A stretch of DNA of 64,000 bases from Salticus scenicus. Taxonomy: Eukaryota; Arthropoda; Arachnida; Araneae; Salticidae. A program made the position numbers and the translations under genes. Location: NCBI GenBank assembly GCA_963930645.1, contig OZ005648.1, positions 247,543,436 to 247,607,435 of the forward strand, written 5' to 3'. Below, in pieces: positions 34,633-45,344 of the stretch (within the stretch, counting starts at the first letter, position 1; each line of letters starts with the position of its first letter). The notes under the pieces are model-generated. The model ran no database searches, was not told where the DNA came from, and saw nothing but the letters and a program-made list of their open reading frames with translations.

Positions 34633-35070
34633 TTAAGAGGGGACAATACCTAATCTCGCCGGCAGCCTTCGCCCATGTTATTCTATGGGAAAATCTGTTG
34701 CGACAATTACACATTACCTAATGAATATTTTTAAATTCTGTTATCGCAGTCAGAAAATTCATAACCGTTAAATGAGTACTCATTTTTGAAAAATTCATTT
34801 TTTTAAATTTTTACATTTTAATTTTGAGTTCAAAAATGCGATTTTTCACAAAATGCATTTTTCTCATTTTCTAGTCGCAAAATGAAATACTAAAATTTTA
34901 AAAAATCAATTTTTGGAAAACAAGTACTAATTTAACGCTTATGAATTTTCTAATTGTGAAAACAGAATTGAAAAATATTCATTAGGTAATGAGTAATTAT
35001 GTAAACAAATTTTCCCATAGAATAACATGGGCGAAGGCTGCAGGCGAGATTAGGTATTGTCCGCTCTTAA
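34633..35070 (+). mobile_element. Complete TTAA foldback MITE, second 438-bp copy
   Basis: TTAA at 34633-34636 and 35067-35070. Length and sequence match 304-741 almost base for base, including the single asymmetry between the ends (GAGGGG versus GAGCGG). It lies immediately beyond the truncated 5' part of the hAT relic. Confidence 0.9.
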
Positions 35071-35154
35071 GAGGAAAGCTTAGTAAGTGAATGTCTGGAT
35101 AACAAATAACGCTAAATTTAGCAAAAAGAGCATCTTTCCAACGTGAGATCAGTG

Positions 35155-35577
35155 CATTTTGCCTGTTTTAACTTATGCTTCAGAAACTTGGACATTAACA
35201 TGTAAAGCTATACAAAAACTTCAAATAACCCACAGAAGCATGGAGAAATGCATATTAGGATTCACCCGAAGAGACGGAAAGCGAAACATTTGGATTAGGA
35301 AACATACCAAAGTTATTGGTGTTATTTCTAGAGTCAAGCAGTTAGAATGGAGCTGGACTGGGCACCTTGCGCGAAGAAATTATGATAGATGGACCACGAA
35401 AGTTCTATTTTGGATACCAAGAGATTAGAAAAGACCGAGGAAGAGACCACTGTGTCGTTGGAGAGATGAAATTCTGAAGTTTGCACAAGCATAATGGAGA
35501 AGAATAGCAGGAAACAGGGCGCATGGAATCACCTAGGCAAGGCCTTCATCCTACAGTGGATTGACAAAGGTTGAAAT
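35155..35577 (+). pseudogene. RTE-like LINE, 3' end of reverse transcriptase ORF
   Basis: The frame 35159-35428 reads PVLTYASETWTLT at the start, then R-S-M-E-K-C-I-L-G and W-S-W-T-G-H-L-A-R-R. After a stop it continues R-K-R-P-L-C-R-W-R-D-E-I. These are the conserved C-terminal blocks of endonuclease/reverse transcriptase ORFs in RTE-type LINEs. Everything upstream is missing, as expected for 5'-truncated retrotransposition. The 3' tail continues beyond the nested foldback into a GAT repeat (35880-35918). Confidence 0.8.
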
Positions 35578-35874
35578 TAATAACAGGAGACTTGGAGTTG
35601 GAATATTAAAACCCGAATAAACTACTACGTCAGAAAAGCCAAAGAAAAATATTGGAAATGCATACAGCTGTTTCGGTAGCCTATAGAGTACCGTCTTCAG
35701 TGCAAAAAGGACAGCTGTTTCGGTAGCCTATAGCGTGCCGTCTTCAGTGCAAAAAGGATCCTTTTTTCACTGAAGACGGTACGCTATAGGCTACCGAAAC
35801 AGCTGTATGCATTTCCAATATTTTTCTTTGGCGTTTCTGACGTAGTAGTTTATTCGGGTTTTAAAAGGTTGAAA
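35578..35874. mobile_element. Foldback unit with repeated hammerhead-like cores
   Basis: An inverted repeat from TTAAAACCCGAATAAACTAC (35606) to its inverse ending 35874. The left arm contains a 47-bp tandem duplication. Each of three copies has CTGAAGA, a short stem-loop (GGTA..TACC) and GAAAC: two on the minus strand (cores at 35694-35700 and 35741-35747) and one on the plus strand (35770-35776). AAAGGTTGAAATT occurs just before 35578 and at about 35873-35885, so the insertion may carry a 13-bp duplication, as retroelements do. It interrupts the LINE tail. Confidence 0.6.
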
Positions 35875-35879
35875 TTGAT

Positions 35880-35887
35880 GATGGTGG

Positions 35888-35918
<31 letters not shown>

Positions 35919-36165
35919 ATATTTATCCAATTTAAAATTGATAACTCAACAAGAGATACTAGTATACTATTATTTTTATCTATGAATGTTTTCTGCTCTA
36001 TACCCCAGTTCTTGTATTATATATGCTGTCATTTAATCTAAGAAAAAGAAAAGACTCATTTTTAGATTCATAAGAAAAGATTCAATTTTTATTAAAATCA
36101 CACAATCAACTGTGCAAGAAAATCATATTTATTGAAATTTTATTTTTCCGACTGAGTGAAAATAA
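35880..36165. repeat. GAT microsatellite and spacer
   Basis: (GAT)n at about 35880-35918, probably the LINE 3' tail, then AT-rich spacer. Confidence 0.6.
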
Positions 36166-36238
36166 TGCCTGGACCGGGAGTCGAACCCCGGATCTTTGAC
36201 TTACAAGGTCAAGGCTCTACCAATTGATCTATCAAGAC
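36166..36238 (-). tRNA. tRNA-Thr(UGU)-like gene
   Basis: A 73-nt cloverleaf can be drawn on the minus strand. The acceptor stem pairs 6 of 7 positions (one G-U), the D arm 3 of 4, the anticodon stem 5 of 5 around loop CTTGTAA, and the T arm 4 of 5 with TTCGAC. The anticodon is TGT, reading Thr codon ACA. Single mismatches at 5-68, 11-24 and 50-64 mean it may be a recent pseudogene or a tRNA-derived repeat. CTGAGTGA on one side and its inverse on the other flank it (about 36152 and 36261). Confidence 0.6.
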
Positions 36239-36379
36239 CGACACACGGGTCATCATTACTCACTCAGACAACCTTAAGGCAGAAACATCTCTGGTCTATC
36301 ATATAGATAGCTCAACAGAAAATAAGCCGCAGGAAATGGAAAACACCATTAGATAATGGGAGAAAGAAATTTCTTTAAT

Positions 36380-37233
36380 GTAGCTACATTTATATAGAAT
36401 TTAATTCTGTTATTAAAATTAAAGTTTACTTAAAATTATACAGATAATTTTCACCCGCAATACTCATTGAAACTTATCAATCTTGATCAAACTTTTCCAG
36501 CAACAAATGTATATTACCTTCAAAATACAACATTTGGATCCGTTAAAAAAATTCGTTTTTAAGTTATTCTAAGAGTAGTATAACACGAAATATCCAAAAA
36601 CAGTTGAATTTGTTCTCAATATTACAAAAAAAAAAGAAAAAAAAAATGTTAAAAAGGAAAAAAATCGATAACTTTATTTTAAATTATCGCAGATCGATGG
36701 TTCAACCATTCGTTTTAAAGGTATTGGCGAGCTCTTTTGAAAGATACCCATCATGAAAATTTACTCCCCTCGAGGGGGGACTCTCCCCCCAGGAGGGGGG
36801 GGGAGGCGAGGCCCCGACATACACAATTTTTTTTCCCAATTGACTATCTCTATTACAAAAAATATATATTTGTTTCATTTGGTTTAGTGAAGTCTGTAGA
36901 TGTTAAACTCTACTTACCTGCCATTTCCCCCACAGACGTAATGTATTTGAATACTTTTGAGTGTCCCTGTACACGGACCATTTGCTTCATCTCAACAAAA
37001 ATCTTAGTGTAGCATCGCTATATAATACACATCTAGAATACCGAGTTTGGAATTTCTGCTACTATTTGTTCTTGAGATATGCTGATAACAGACACACACA
37101 CAGACCATTCGCTAAAAACATGATTTTCGTATTCAGGGGACTTCAGAACATGTAAATATAACAAAAACTCACTTTCGAAAATTTGACCCTAAAACAATAC
37201 TTTCTCTACCGTAAAGGTAAGAGAAAGTAAAAA
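36380..37233 (-). mobile_element. HINE family B, copy 2 (3' truncated)
   Basis: Shares the AAATTATCGCAGATCGATGG and CGTTTTAAAGGTATTGGC blocks, a short ACAC microsatellite, and the 5' end with GTAAGAGAAAGTAAAAA at about 37217-37233. The hairpin end seen in copies 1 and 3 is missing. Confidence 0.7.
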
Positions 37234-37657
37234 AGAAGTTTTTAGCGAAATTTATGAAAATGTAGTAATGATTATCACAAAATTCTCTTCAAACAAATTA
37301 TTAAAATTATTATTTAATTAGCTTATAAAAAGTTATTATTTATTAAAATTATTTTCCATAATGAATGCAGATTATTTTGATCTCGGAGATATAAAACATT
37401 AAGTGTCGGAAGAAAGTGAATTTTGTGCCCTATAGGCAAGTTCTGAAGATTTTTTAATGAAAGAAATATCGATAACTTCGTTTTAAATTACCACAGATCT
37501 ATCGCTCAGCCAATCGTTTTAAAGGTATTAACAAGTTTTTTTTTTTTTTTTGTTTTTTTTTAAACACTCGTACGTACTGAAAATTTAAATCCCCTAGGGA
37601 ATAGTATTTCCTCCCAGGAGGTAAGGCGATGCTTTCATGTATTAAAAAAAAAAATAA
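37234..37657 (-). mobile_element. HINE family B, diverged internal fragment
   Basis: Only the middle of the element is recognisable (ATCGATAACTTCGTTTTAAATTAC, split here as ATCGATAACTTCG and TTTTAAATTACC, and AATCGTTTTAAAGGTATTAAC). It is more diverged than its neighbours, so probably an older insertion. Confidence 0.55.
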
Positions 37658-38044
37658 TAATAATCTGGTGTGTCACCCACACGACTTTCTCTTACCCTGA
37701 AATTTAATACTATAAATACAGGTTGCAGATTAAAAGCTAAGATAACGAGCACTGTTATGTAAACCTGCGTTAAACAATTCATATTAGGCTTCTGAAGAGT
37801 TTATATGATAATTAGTTCTGTGTGAGGGGGGCTACTGCCCCCCTCAAACCCCCGTTTCATTAATGCACCTACATTTATATAGAATTTAATTCAGTTATTA
37901 AAAAATAATTCTGTTTTTAAAAAATAATTTATTAATATTATTATTTTAAAAAATTATCTTTTATGATAATGCAGACGATTTCCATATTAGAGAAGTAGTA
38001 TAACACCAAATATCAAAAAAAAAAAAAAAAAAAAATTATTTTCA

Positions 38045-38082
<38 letters not shown>

Positions 38083-38675
38083 GATAACTTTGTTTTAAAT
38101 TATCGCATATCGATGGTTCAACCATTCGTTTTAAAGGTATTGGCGAGCTCTTTTGAAAGATACCCATCATGAAAATTTACTACCCTTGAGGGGGGACTTC
38201 CCCCCCAGGCGAGAGGCGAGGCTCCTACATACACAACATTTTTTCCCCAGTTAACTATCTCTATTACAAAAAATATATATTCGTTTCATTTGGTTTAGTG
38301 CAGTCTATAGACGTTAAACTCTACTTACCTGCAATTTTCCCCATAGACGTAATGTATTAGAATTCTCTTGATTGTCTCTGTACACGAACCATTTGCTTGA
38401 TCTTAACGAAAAGCTTTCTGTAGCATCCGTATATGATACACATTTAGAATACCAAGTTTGAACTTTCTGCCATAATTTGCTTTTGAGATATGCTGATAAC
38501 AGACACACAGACACACACACACTGAGACATACAGACATAAACACAGACCATTTGCTAAAAACATGATTTTCGTATTCAGGGGACCTCAAAACGTGTAAAT
38601 ATAACAAAATCTCGCGTTCGAAAATTTGTCCCAAAAACAATACTTTCTCTGCCTTATGGGTAAGAGAAAGTAAAA
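37658..38675 (-). mobile_element. HINE family B, copy 3, complete
   Basis: Both ends are present: AATAATCTGGTGTGTCACCC at 37658 and GGGTAAGAGAAAGTAAAAA near 38657-38675. It closely matches copy 1 without the GC-rich insertion, giving the best template for the family. The 135-codon minus frame (38314-38721) crosses the microsatellite and is not a gene. Confidence 0.75.
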
Positions 38676-38928
38676 AGTATAAATGGGCACTACCATTGTA
38701 AATAATTCTTTTTAATTTCACAGATTAGATGATAATAATTCTCATTCTGCACATTTATGTGAAATTCTGTCCCACATTGATACACGGGAAAGAGAAAAAA
38801 AAAAAAAAATCGTGAAGGCAACGCCACCTGTTGGGCAATTTTCACCAAAGTTAATCAGCACAAATCATTCTTCAACCAAATCTAAATTTTCATTGAATTC
38901 TGCCCATTTGTGAAATACAGCGTCCACA
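38676..38928 (-). mobile_element. HINE family A, internal fragment
   Basis: On the minus strand it contains TGTGGACGCTGTATTTCAC and CAACAGGTGGCG, as in the middle of the complete A copy at 11.6-12.4 kb. It joins two B copies directly. Confidence 0.5.
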
Positions 38929-39032
38929 TTTTTACTTTCTCTTACCCATAAGGTAGAGAAAGTATTGTTTTAGGCTCAAATTTTTACTTTCTCTTACCCA
39001 TAAGGTAGAGAAAGTATTGTTTTAGGCTCAAA
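38929..39032 (+). repeat. 52-bp tandem duplication of the HINE B 5' end
   Basis: The unit TTTTTACTTTCTCTTACCCA onward, 52 bp, is repeated exactly (38929-38980 and 38981-39032). Confidence 0.9.
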
Positions 39033-39598
39033 TTTTTGAACGCGAGATTTTGTTATGTTTCCACGTTTTGAGGTCCCCTGAATACGAAAATCATGTTTTT
39101 AGCAAATGGTCTGTGTGTCTGTGTGTTATCAGCATATCTCAAAAACAAATTATGGCAGAAAGTTCAAACTTGGTATTCTAAATGTGTATTATATAGGGAT
39201 GCTACAGTAAGCTTTTCGTTAAGATCAAGCAAACGGTTCGTGTACAGGGACACTCAAAAGTATTCAAATATATTACGTCTATGGGGGAAATTGCAGGTAA
39301 GTAGAGTTTAACATCTGTAGACTGCACTAAACCAAATGAAAGGAATATATATATTTTGTAATAGAGATAGTCAACTGGAATTTTTTTTTTGTGTAAGTTA
39401 GGAGCCTCGTCTCCCCCCTGGGGGGGGGTCCCCTCTCGAGGGGACGAGCTCTTTCAAAAGAGCTCGAAAAGAGCTCTTTCAAAAGAGCTCGAAAATACCT
39501 TTAAAACGAATGGTTGAACCATCTGTCTGCGATAATTTAAAACAAAGTTATCGATTTTTTTTACTTTTAACGAAAAAAAAACTTAGAAAAAAAAATTG

Positions 39599-39636
<38 letters not shown>

Positions 39637-39810
39637 TATATTAATAAAATCAGAGTTTTGTCTGTAAATTTGTCGGAATCGAAAAATTTTGCGATATCTT
39701 CACGTTTCACACCCCATGAAAGCCGAAAATGACTTCAGAAAATTTTGCCTGTGTGTGTGTGTGTGTGTGTGTCTGTGTGTGTGTCATCGTGTCCGTATGT
39801 CGCTTTTTTT

Positions 39811-40200
39811 GTCCGGGCATCACTTGAGAACGGCTGGACGGAATTCAACGGCGCTTGGCAGGAATTTAGGTCTTCACCCAACTTAAAATTATATCTATCA
39901 ACTTTTCAGAAATTCCTCCCCGTTCCCCCCTGGGGGGTAAAAGACTAAAACACGTTTGTCCGGGCATCACTCGAGAACGGCTGGACGGAATTCAACGGCG
40001 CTTGGCAGGAATTTAGGCCTTCACCCAACTTAAAATTATATCTATCAACTTTTCAGAAATTCCCCCCCGTTCCCTCCTGGGGGGTAAAAGACTAGAACAC
40101 GTTTGTCCGGGCATCACTCGAGAACGGCTGGACGGAATTTAACGGTGCTTGGCAGAAACTTAGGTCTTCACCAAACTGAAAATTATATCTATAGAAATTT
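39811..40200 (+). repeat. 147-bp tandem repeat inside the Helitron
   Basis: Units start at 39811, 39958 and 40105 with GTCCGGGCATCACT.GAGAAC. Two are complete and nearly identical; the third is partial and more diverged. Confidence 0.9.
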
Positions 40201-40377
40201 TCAAAATTAAGATTAGTGTTTAAATTGTGGGTAAAAAACACCTGCGCATGCGCCATAAATATTTTTTCACTTAAACGCTTTGAATGGAAAAATAAAATAT
40301 AAAAATAAATTTTTAAGCTAAAGATTTTTTTATTCGCGTGATTCGCACTACAAATTATGAAAAGATTGAAATAAAGT

Positions 40378-40695
40378 GTTGCCATCTAAGTTTCATACTT
40401 TAGTTAATTTAGAAAAATCTAATTGTCGTATCGAAAAACTGTTTACACCCCAGGATTCAGAAAAATCACCCCTTTCACATGGTACTGAATTTGTAACGAT
40501 AGGTTTGATATTTCTAATTTATTTTTCCCTTTTTCCGTTGCCACTTAAATTTCATACTTTACTTATTTTTTAAAAATCTAATTGTCGCATCGAAAAACTG
40601 TTTGCACCTCTGGATTCAGAAAAATCGCTCCTTTCATTTGGTGTCAAATTTATAAATATAAGTCTGATATTTCTAATTTATTTTACCCATTTCCG
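40378..40695 (+). repeat. 159-bp tandem repeat inside the Helitron
   Basis: Two units (from 40378 and 40537) share GTTGCCA, AATTTCATACTTTA, AAAAATCTAATTGTCG and GATTCAGAAAAATC, about 80% alike. Confidence 0.82.
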
Positions 40696-41464
40696 TTTTC
40701 AACCCAGATTCGGTAGAAGGTTTTATGTTTACGCATTTATATATTTTTTTTATTTTCCAGAAATAAAATGAAATATTTTTAATTTCACGTTAATAATAAT
40801 AAATATTAGAGAGAAAAATACCTATAAAAGTTGGTGATTTTTTTTTTTTTTAATCAGGAATTTGCACGTGGATAAATATTTTCATAGAGATATTTGGCAT
40901 TAGTTTAATATTTTCATTTAATTAAGCAGTACTTTTCTTTCCTGTAGTAAAACAAAATTTTTTGTTGTGTATCTTATGAGGTTCATTTATATTCTCCCCT
41001 TAATTGTAAATTATTATAATTTGTATTTTATTAAGATTTTTTATTTTTATTTTATTTTTTATTTTTTGTAAATATCAGAAAAGAGTTTTATTTTATTTTA
41101 TTATTTTATTTTATTTTATTTATTTTGTGTATGGAACAGCTTTAGTATTGGATCCCTTTGGCAAAATTTGAAATTCGGCATCGAAGTAGCTCGGACGTTT
41201 CTCGCCAAGATCTTTAATTGCACAATTGAGATAGCCAATTCAGTTCATCACAAAAATGGCTTAAAATATTTAAAGTCACCAAAGAGTTTCCGTACTAAGG
41301 CTGTGCTTTTTGTATTTATTTATTTATAATATTTTCTATTAAAGACTTCTGTGGTCACGAAATTTGGTGCGTAAATTGTTTGTATGCATCCGGCACTTAT
41401 TGTAACTGGATTTCACGAAATTCAAATCCCTCCCCCCCCTTCTCGGAGTCGGAGGGCAATAAAC

Positions 41465-41760
41465 ATGTGTAAAAACGGAACAACTTCAGTATAGCCCCAC
41501 AACGATTTGGCGATTTTTTGTTGGTGATTAGGGTTAATCATAAATCTAAAAATCATAAATCATAAAATCGTAATCCAAATCATAAATCATAAAACATAAA
41601 ATCATAAATCCAAAATAAACAACATATAGGCTGCCATATTATATCGCAAACAGTCCAGAACGACATCGTTATCGTTCAAAACGGCGCCAAAGAAATATCG
41701 CCAAATTCAGCTGTGGGGTTATACTGAAGTTATACCGTAAAAACATGTTTTTCCGCTTGA
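41465..41760. repeat. Inverted repeat around an AAATCAT array in the Helitron
   Basis: AACTTCAGTATAGCCCCACA at about 41488 pairs with the inverse of TGTGGGGTTATACTGAAGTT near 41712, and TTTGGCGAT.TTT pairs similarly. Between them lies a degenerate AAATCATAAATC array (41540-41620). Confidence 0.75.
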
Positions 41761-42329
41761 ATTCGCTTTGAATTATCTTAGAAGGGCGAATTTTGGTGTG
41801 TGGATATTGATTAAGCGTACGCATTACGTACATTAGTGGGATTTTGCAAAACTTCGAACTCACCCGCTGAGGGAGGGGAAGTAAGAAGTGGGTAAGTTGT
41901 GCCGAAGACAGTGGGGACCCATACTCCTCACGTTGCAAGCGAGAAAACCTCTACCAATCACAGCGAGAACTTAGGTTATTAATAAAGATATAGGATTTTG
42001 ACAACTCATTTAAGTTTAATGTCCAGCGAAGCGGGCAAAGCCTGCTAGTTGAGAATAAAATGGACTTTTTTTGGATATTTGGTGTTAAACTACTTCTCTA
42101 ATATGGAAATCGTCTGCCTTATCATAAAAGATAATTTTTTAAAGAATATAATTATCAGAAATAATTATCATATAAAACTCTTCAGAAGCCTAATATGAAT
42201 TGTTTAACATAGGTTTACATAACAGTACTCGTTATCTTACCTCTTAATCTCCAACCTGTATTTATAGTACTATTAAATTTCAGGGTAAGAGAAAGTCGTG
42301 TGAGTGACACACCAGATTATTTTTAATTC

Positions 42330-42415
42330 ACATAAAGACACAGACAGAAAAATGAACATTTTCTAAAAATGGTCAAATCGTTTTCAGAATTCTACATAAA
42401 AGAAAGTAATAACAA
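42330..42415 (-). mobile_element. HINE family A, 5' fragment
   Basis: On the minus strand TTACTTTCTTTTATGTAG and CCATTTTTAGAAAATGTTCA match the start of the complete A copies. Confidence 0.5.
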
Positions 42416-43445
42416 CAATACTGAAATAAGGAATGAGGTAGAAATTTAGAAAAGTAACTATCGAATTATAGTCGAAATTTACGCCATAAATGAAAAAAAA
42501 AAAATTGCATTAAAATTAATATGAATGAATTGGATTTATTTTAAATAGACGTATAAATTTAAAAGATGTATAACGGTATACCTTAGTGCATATTTAAACA
42601 ATAAATAAGTAGATAAATAAATAAATAAAAATAAATAAATCTAAGTTTCTATTTCGAATGGAATTACTTATTTTCTGATATATTTATTTATTTTTATTTT
42701 TTCATAAATGTATGATATTTTTTCAATTACAGTAGTTACAGATATTTCAAAATTGAATAGCGTTTTCCATTTCTCCATAAAGACAAAACAATTTTAAACA
42801 TGTTTCGAAAAACTAAGCCTTGCGAAATTCGTGTTGAGATTCGTTAAGAAGCAATTTGTTGTAATTTGAAATACAAAACGATTTCGAAGTAAAGCGGGAA
42901 ACATCATTCGATTTTTAATCATTTTAAGTATAATGACTGCATTTCTGTTAAAAAATATTTGTCTTTTATAAAATATTAAAAAAAAAAAAAAAAGAAAGAA
43001 AAATCCCAGTACAATATTAAAGAAAAATTAAAATTATAAAATATTCAAAAACATTAAAGAGTTCGGTAAAAGAACCTTTATCTTTCAAGAATATTTTTTT
43101 AATAATGCATTATCGATTTAGAAATGTATAAAAATCATGATTTCAAAATTTAGTAGGGAGGAAGGAAAAAAAAAAAAGAATGAATGAAATATCTGCATTA
43201 TTATTTGCCTGTGGACAACTTTTTCTTTCTTTCTTTCTTTTTTTTTTTCAATATTTTCATAATTCGTTTGTCGAACGAAAAACATTTGAGCTGGCCATAA
43301 TCCACCGGCATCATTTTTAACTCCTTGACATGCCGACTGTGAGAAAGAACACACGCCCTTGTGACAATGTCAAATTTATTTTTCCGATATAAAAAGGCAT
43401 TTTTTTAATCGTCGATAATCATCGTATATTTCGAAAGCCAAATAA
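42416..43445. other. AT-rich spacer
   Basis: Contains AAAT arrays (about 42600-42645), an A run at about 42978-42995 and a TTTC repeat near 43220-43250. No gene is seen. Confidence 0.5.
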
Positions 43446-43690
43446 ACCTCTACACAGTAACACCAAAGAAGCGATAAAAGAGAGAACTCTTTCATCGAAA
43501 CTCTCAGTTCTGTCAATCAGATCGCAGAGTAAATTAGGGTGAAGTTCCGAAGAAATTCGATAGACTTTAAAGGAACACGCCGCTGAAACAGAAGAGCAGT
43601 CTGTTATCTTTCAACATTGACAACGTTTCAATCAGCTTTTTTGCGGTAATTGTTAATTGACAGAGATCTGGCACACTGACATAGCTGAAA
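43446..43690 (-). pseudogene. Second copy of the unknown ORF, frame-shifted
   Basis: About 80% identical to 32355-32545. On the minus strand it reads K-L-I-E-T-L-S-M-L-K-D-N-R-L-L-F-C as in copy 1. An extra base near 43575 shifts the frame, after which Y-R-I-S-S-E-L-H-P-N-L and D-L-I-D-R-T-E-S-F-D-E continue. It is not functional in this form. The two copies are 11 kb apart in the same orientation, with different flanking DNA. Confidence 0.45.
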
Positions 43691-43945
43691 AACTGTTACG
43701 AAAGGATGTTTATTGACATTTAACCTTGCCCGAGTGGGGCGATGAAAGAAGATTGAATTTCGCTTAAGTGTTGATGTATCCATAAGGTTGCGCCCGTGAA
43801 TGAAAAAAAAAAAAATATCTAACACTGTTCAAAGGCTGTTATACTTGACAGAGGAATCCAATACTTTGATACAGTACGTGATAACTCGTTTAACCCTTTA
43901 ATGCTCTTTGATTTCACATTGAAGCCGAAAATTTAATGTATCATC

Positions 43946-44157
43946 AGCGACCGTGAGATTCTGCTCTCAAAGCTGGTAGACGTGAAGTGTTGGATTCGAT
44001 CCCAGGTCACGCTCGTCAGCCTAGCCGTACAGAGTTTTCTGTGTTTTCTACAAAACTTGTGAATATATTGGCTAGGACCCTTTGTAAAGACATCCACGGA
44101 GGGCACTCCTCCTCCTACCGAGGACCCTATCGCAGTCAATTAGCCTTAATCCTAACA
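43946..44157 (+). repeat. tRNA-derived SINE, family 1, copy 2
   Basis: B box GGATTCGATCCC near 43991, then the family body (TTCTACAAAACTTGTGAATA, GGCTAGGACCC, CATCCACGGAGGGCA, AGTCAATTAGCC). Aligned with copies at 5163 and 55470. Confidence 0.8.
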
Positions 44158-44438
44158 CTACTTTAGCGTATTTTTTATTTTTATTTTTATTTATTAATTT
44201 AATTAATTGATTTATTTTTTATACAAAAATTTTTCGATATTTTTTCCTTGTTTTTAATCGATTTTTAAACTTTTGTTTCTCCTCTGTTCGGTAAATAGCA
44301 GCCCTACTTCGAAATTTAACAAATGTTTGAGAAGAGGCTGAAAATCATCTAAAATTTCTTAGCAGGCGCCTTGTTGCTTTGATGATGCACTTGCGCTTAG
44401 TTTATTCATCGGATGAAGGGTTGTGCAAGTATTTTAAA
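44158..44438. other. Spacer before tandem duplication
   Basis: A/T-rich, including TTTA repeats. No feature recognised. Confidence 0.4.
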
Positions 44439-45051
44439 CTGAAACAACTGTTGTGAGATTTTTTTTTTCCTTCAATTTATAATGTTTATTTGTGTATTAA
44501 ACTGAATTTAATCAGGTAACATGCGAATGTTTCAAACGAATATTTTTCTCAAAAGTTAAAAATTTCATTTTTTTTTTTTTTTTTCCTTTTTAAATATTTA
44601 TGATCAGCTTCAGCTATATGTCTAATAGTCATTTTTGATATTAGTTTAGCAATTTTCAAAAGAAAATATATAGTGAAATATTTAAAAGGAAATATGTAGT
44701 GTGATATACAAAGTTCCATGAATTTGGAAAAAAAAAAAAACTGAAACAACTGAAACAACTGTTGTGAGTTTTTTTTTTTTTTTTTTCCTTCAATTTATAC
44801 TGTTTATTTGTGTATTAAACTGAATTTAATCAGGTTACATGCGAATGTTTCAAACGAAAATTTTTCTCGAAAGTTAAAAATTTCATTTTTTTTTTTTTTT
44901 TTTCTTTTTCTTTTTAAATATTTATGATCAGCTTCAGCTATATGTCTAATAGTCATTTTTGATATTAGTTTAGCATTTTTCAAAAGAAAATATATAGTGA
45001 AATATTTAAAAGGAAATATGTAGTGTGATATACGAGGCTCCATGAATTTGG

Positions 45052-45060
<9 letters not shown>
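44439..45060. repeat. Recent ~311-bp tandem duplication
   Basis: Units from 44439 and 44750 both begin CTGAAACAACTGTTGTGAG and share TCAATTTATA.TGTTTATT and GATCAGCTTCAGCTATATG, ending at TCCATGAATTTGG. Only a few substitutions and T/A run lengths differ, so it is young. The ORF-like frames in each unit are AT-rich shadows. Confidence 0.9.
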
Positions 45061-45083
<23 letters not shown>

Positions 45084-45344
45084 AAGAGGGGAAAAAAAAA
45101 AAAAAACTGTCACCAGCAAACATTTCTGGTAGCCAAGTAAAAAATCTTTTCCCGCTAATTTCATTTTTTTCAAATTTTGAAATTTACTGAAATATAGAAA
45201 TTAAATTCTATGCATAAGAACCAAATGTTTATTACGACTGGATGGTAAATCGGGAAACATTCTTAAATTTAACATCATCAAACCAGTTTTATTATTTTCT
45301 TAAAACCGATACATATATCATCTGCATCGATGCATCATTGCACC

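Larger units (their letters stand above)
39635..42048 (+). mobile_element. Non-autonomous Helitron, complete (2.4 kb)
   Basis: The 5' end is TCTATATTAATAAAATCAG. The 3' end is a hairpin (GCGGGC, AAA, GCCTGC) followed immediately by CTAG at 42045-42048. It lies between A and T with no target duplication, as rolling-circle elements do. The sister HINE B copy shows the empty site (A then TTGAGAATAAAATGG). No Rep or helicase frame is present, so movement would depend on an autonomous relative. Inside are a GT microsatellite (39746-39782), two tandem arrays and an inverted repeat, listed separately. Confidence 0.87.
38981..42321 (+). mobile_element. HINE family B, copy 4, carrying a Helitron
   Basis: Orientation is opposite to copies 1-3. 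The 5' part (38981-39634) and 3' part (42049-42321, ending GGTAAGAGAAAGT, hairpin, CCAGATTATT) belong to one element split by the Helitron at 39635-42048. The join matches the uninterrupted sequence in copy 1 at about 29140-29175. Confidence 0.78.

Noticed and set aside
35159..35428. Intact short host protein
   Set aside because: The motifs are those of the C-terminal part of an RTE-like LINE polymerase; it is a 5'-truncated fragment.
38314..38721. 135-codon minus frame with Cys/Val-rich middle
   Set aside because: It crosses the microsatellite and end of a HINE; similar frames recur in each copy, at different lengths.
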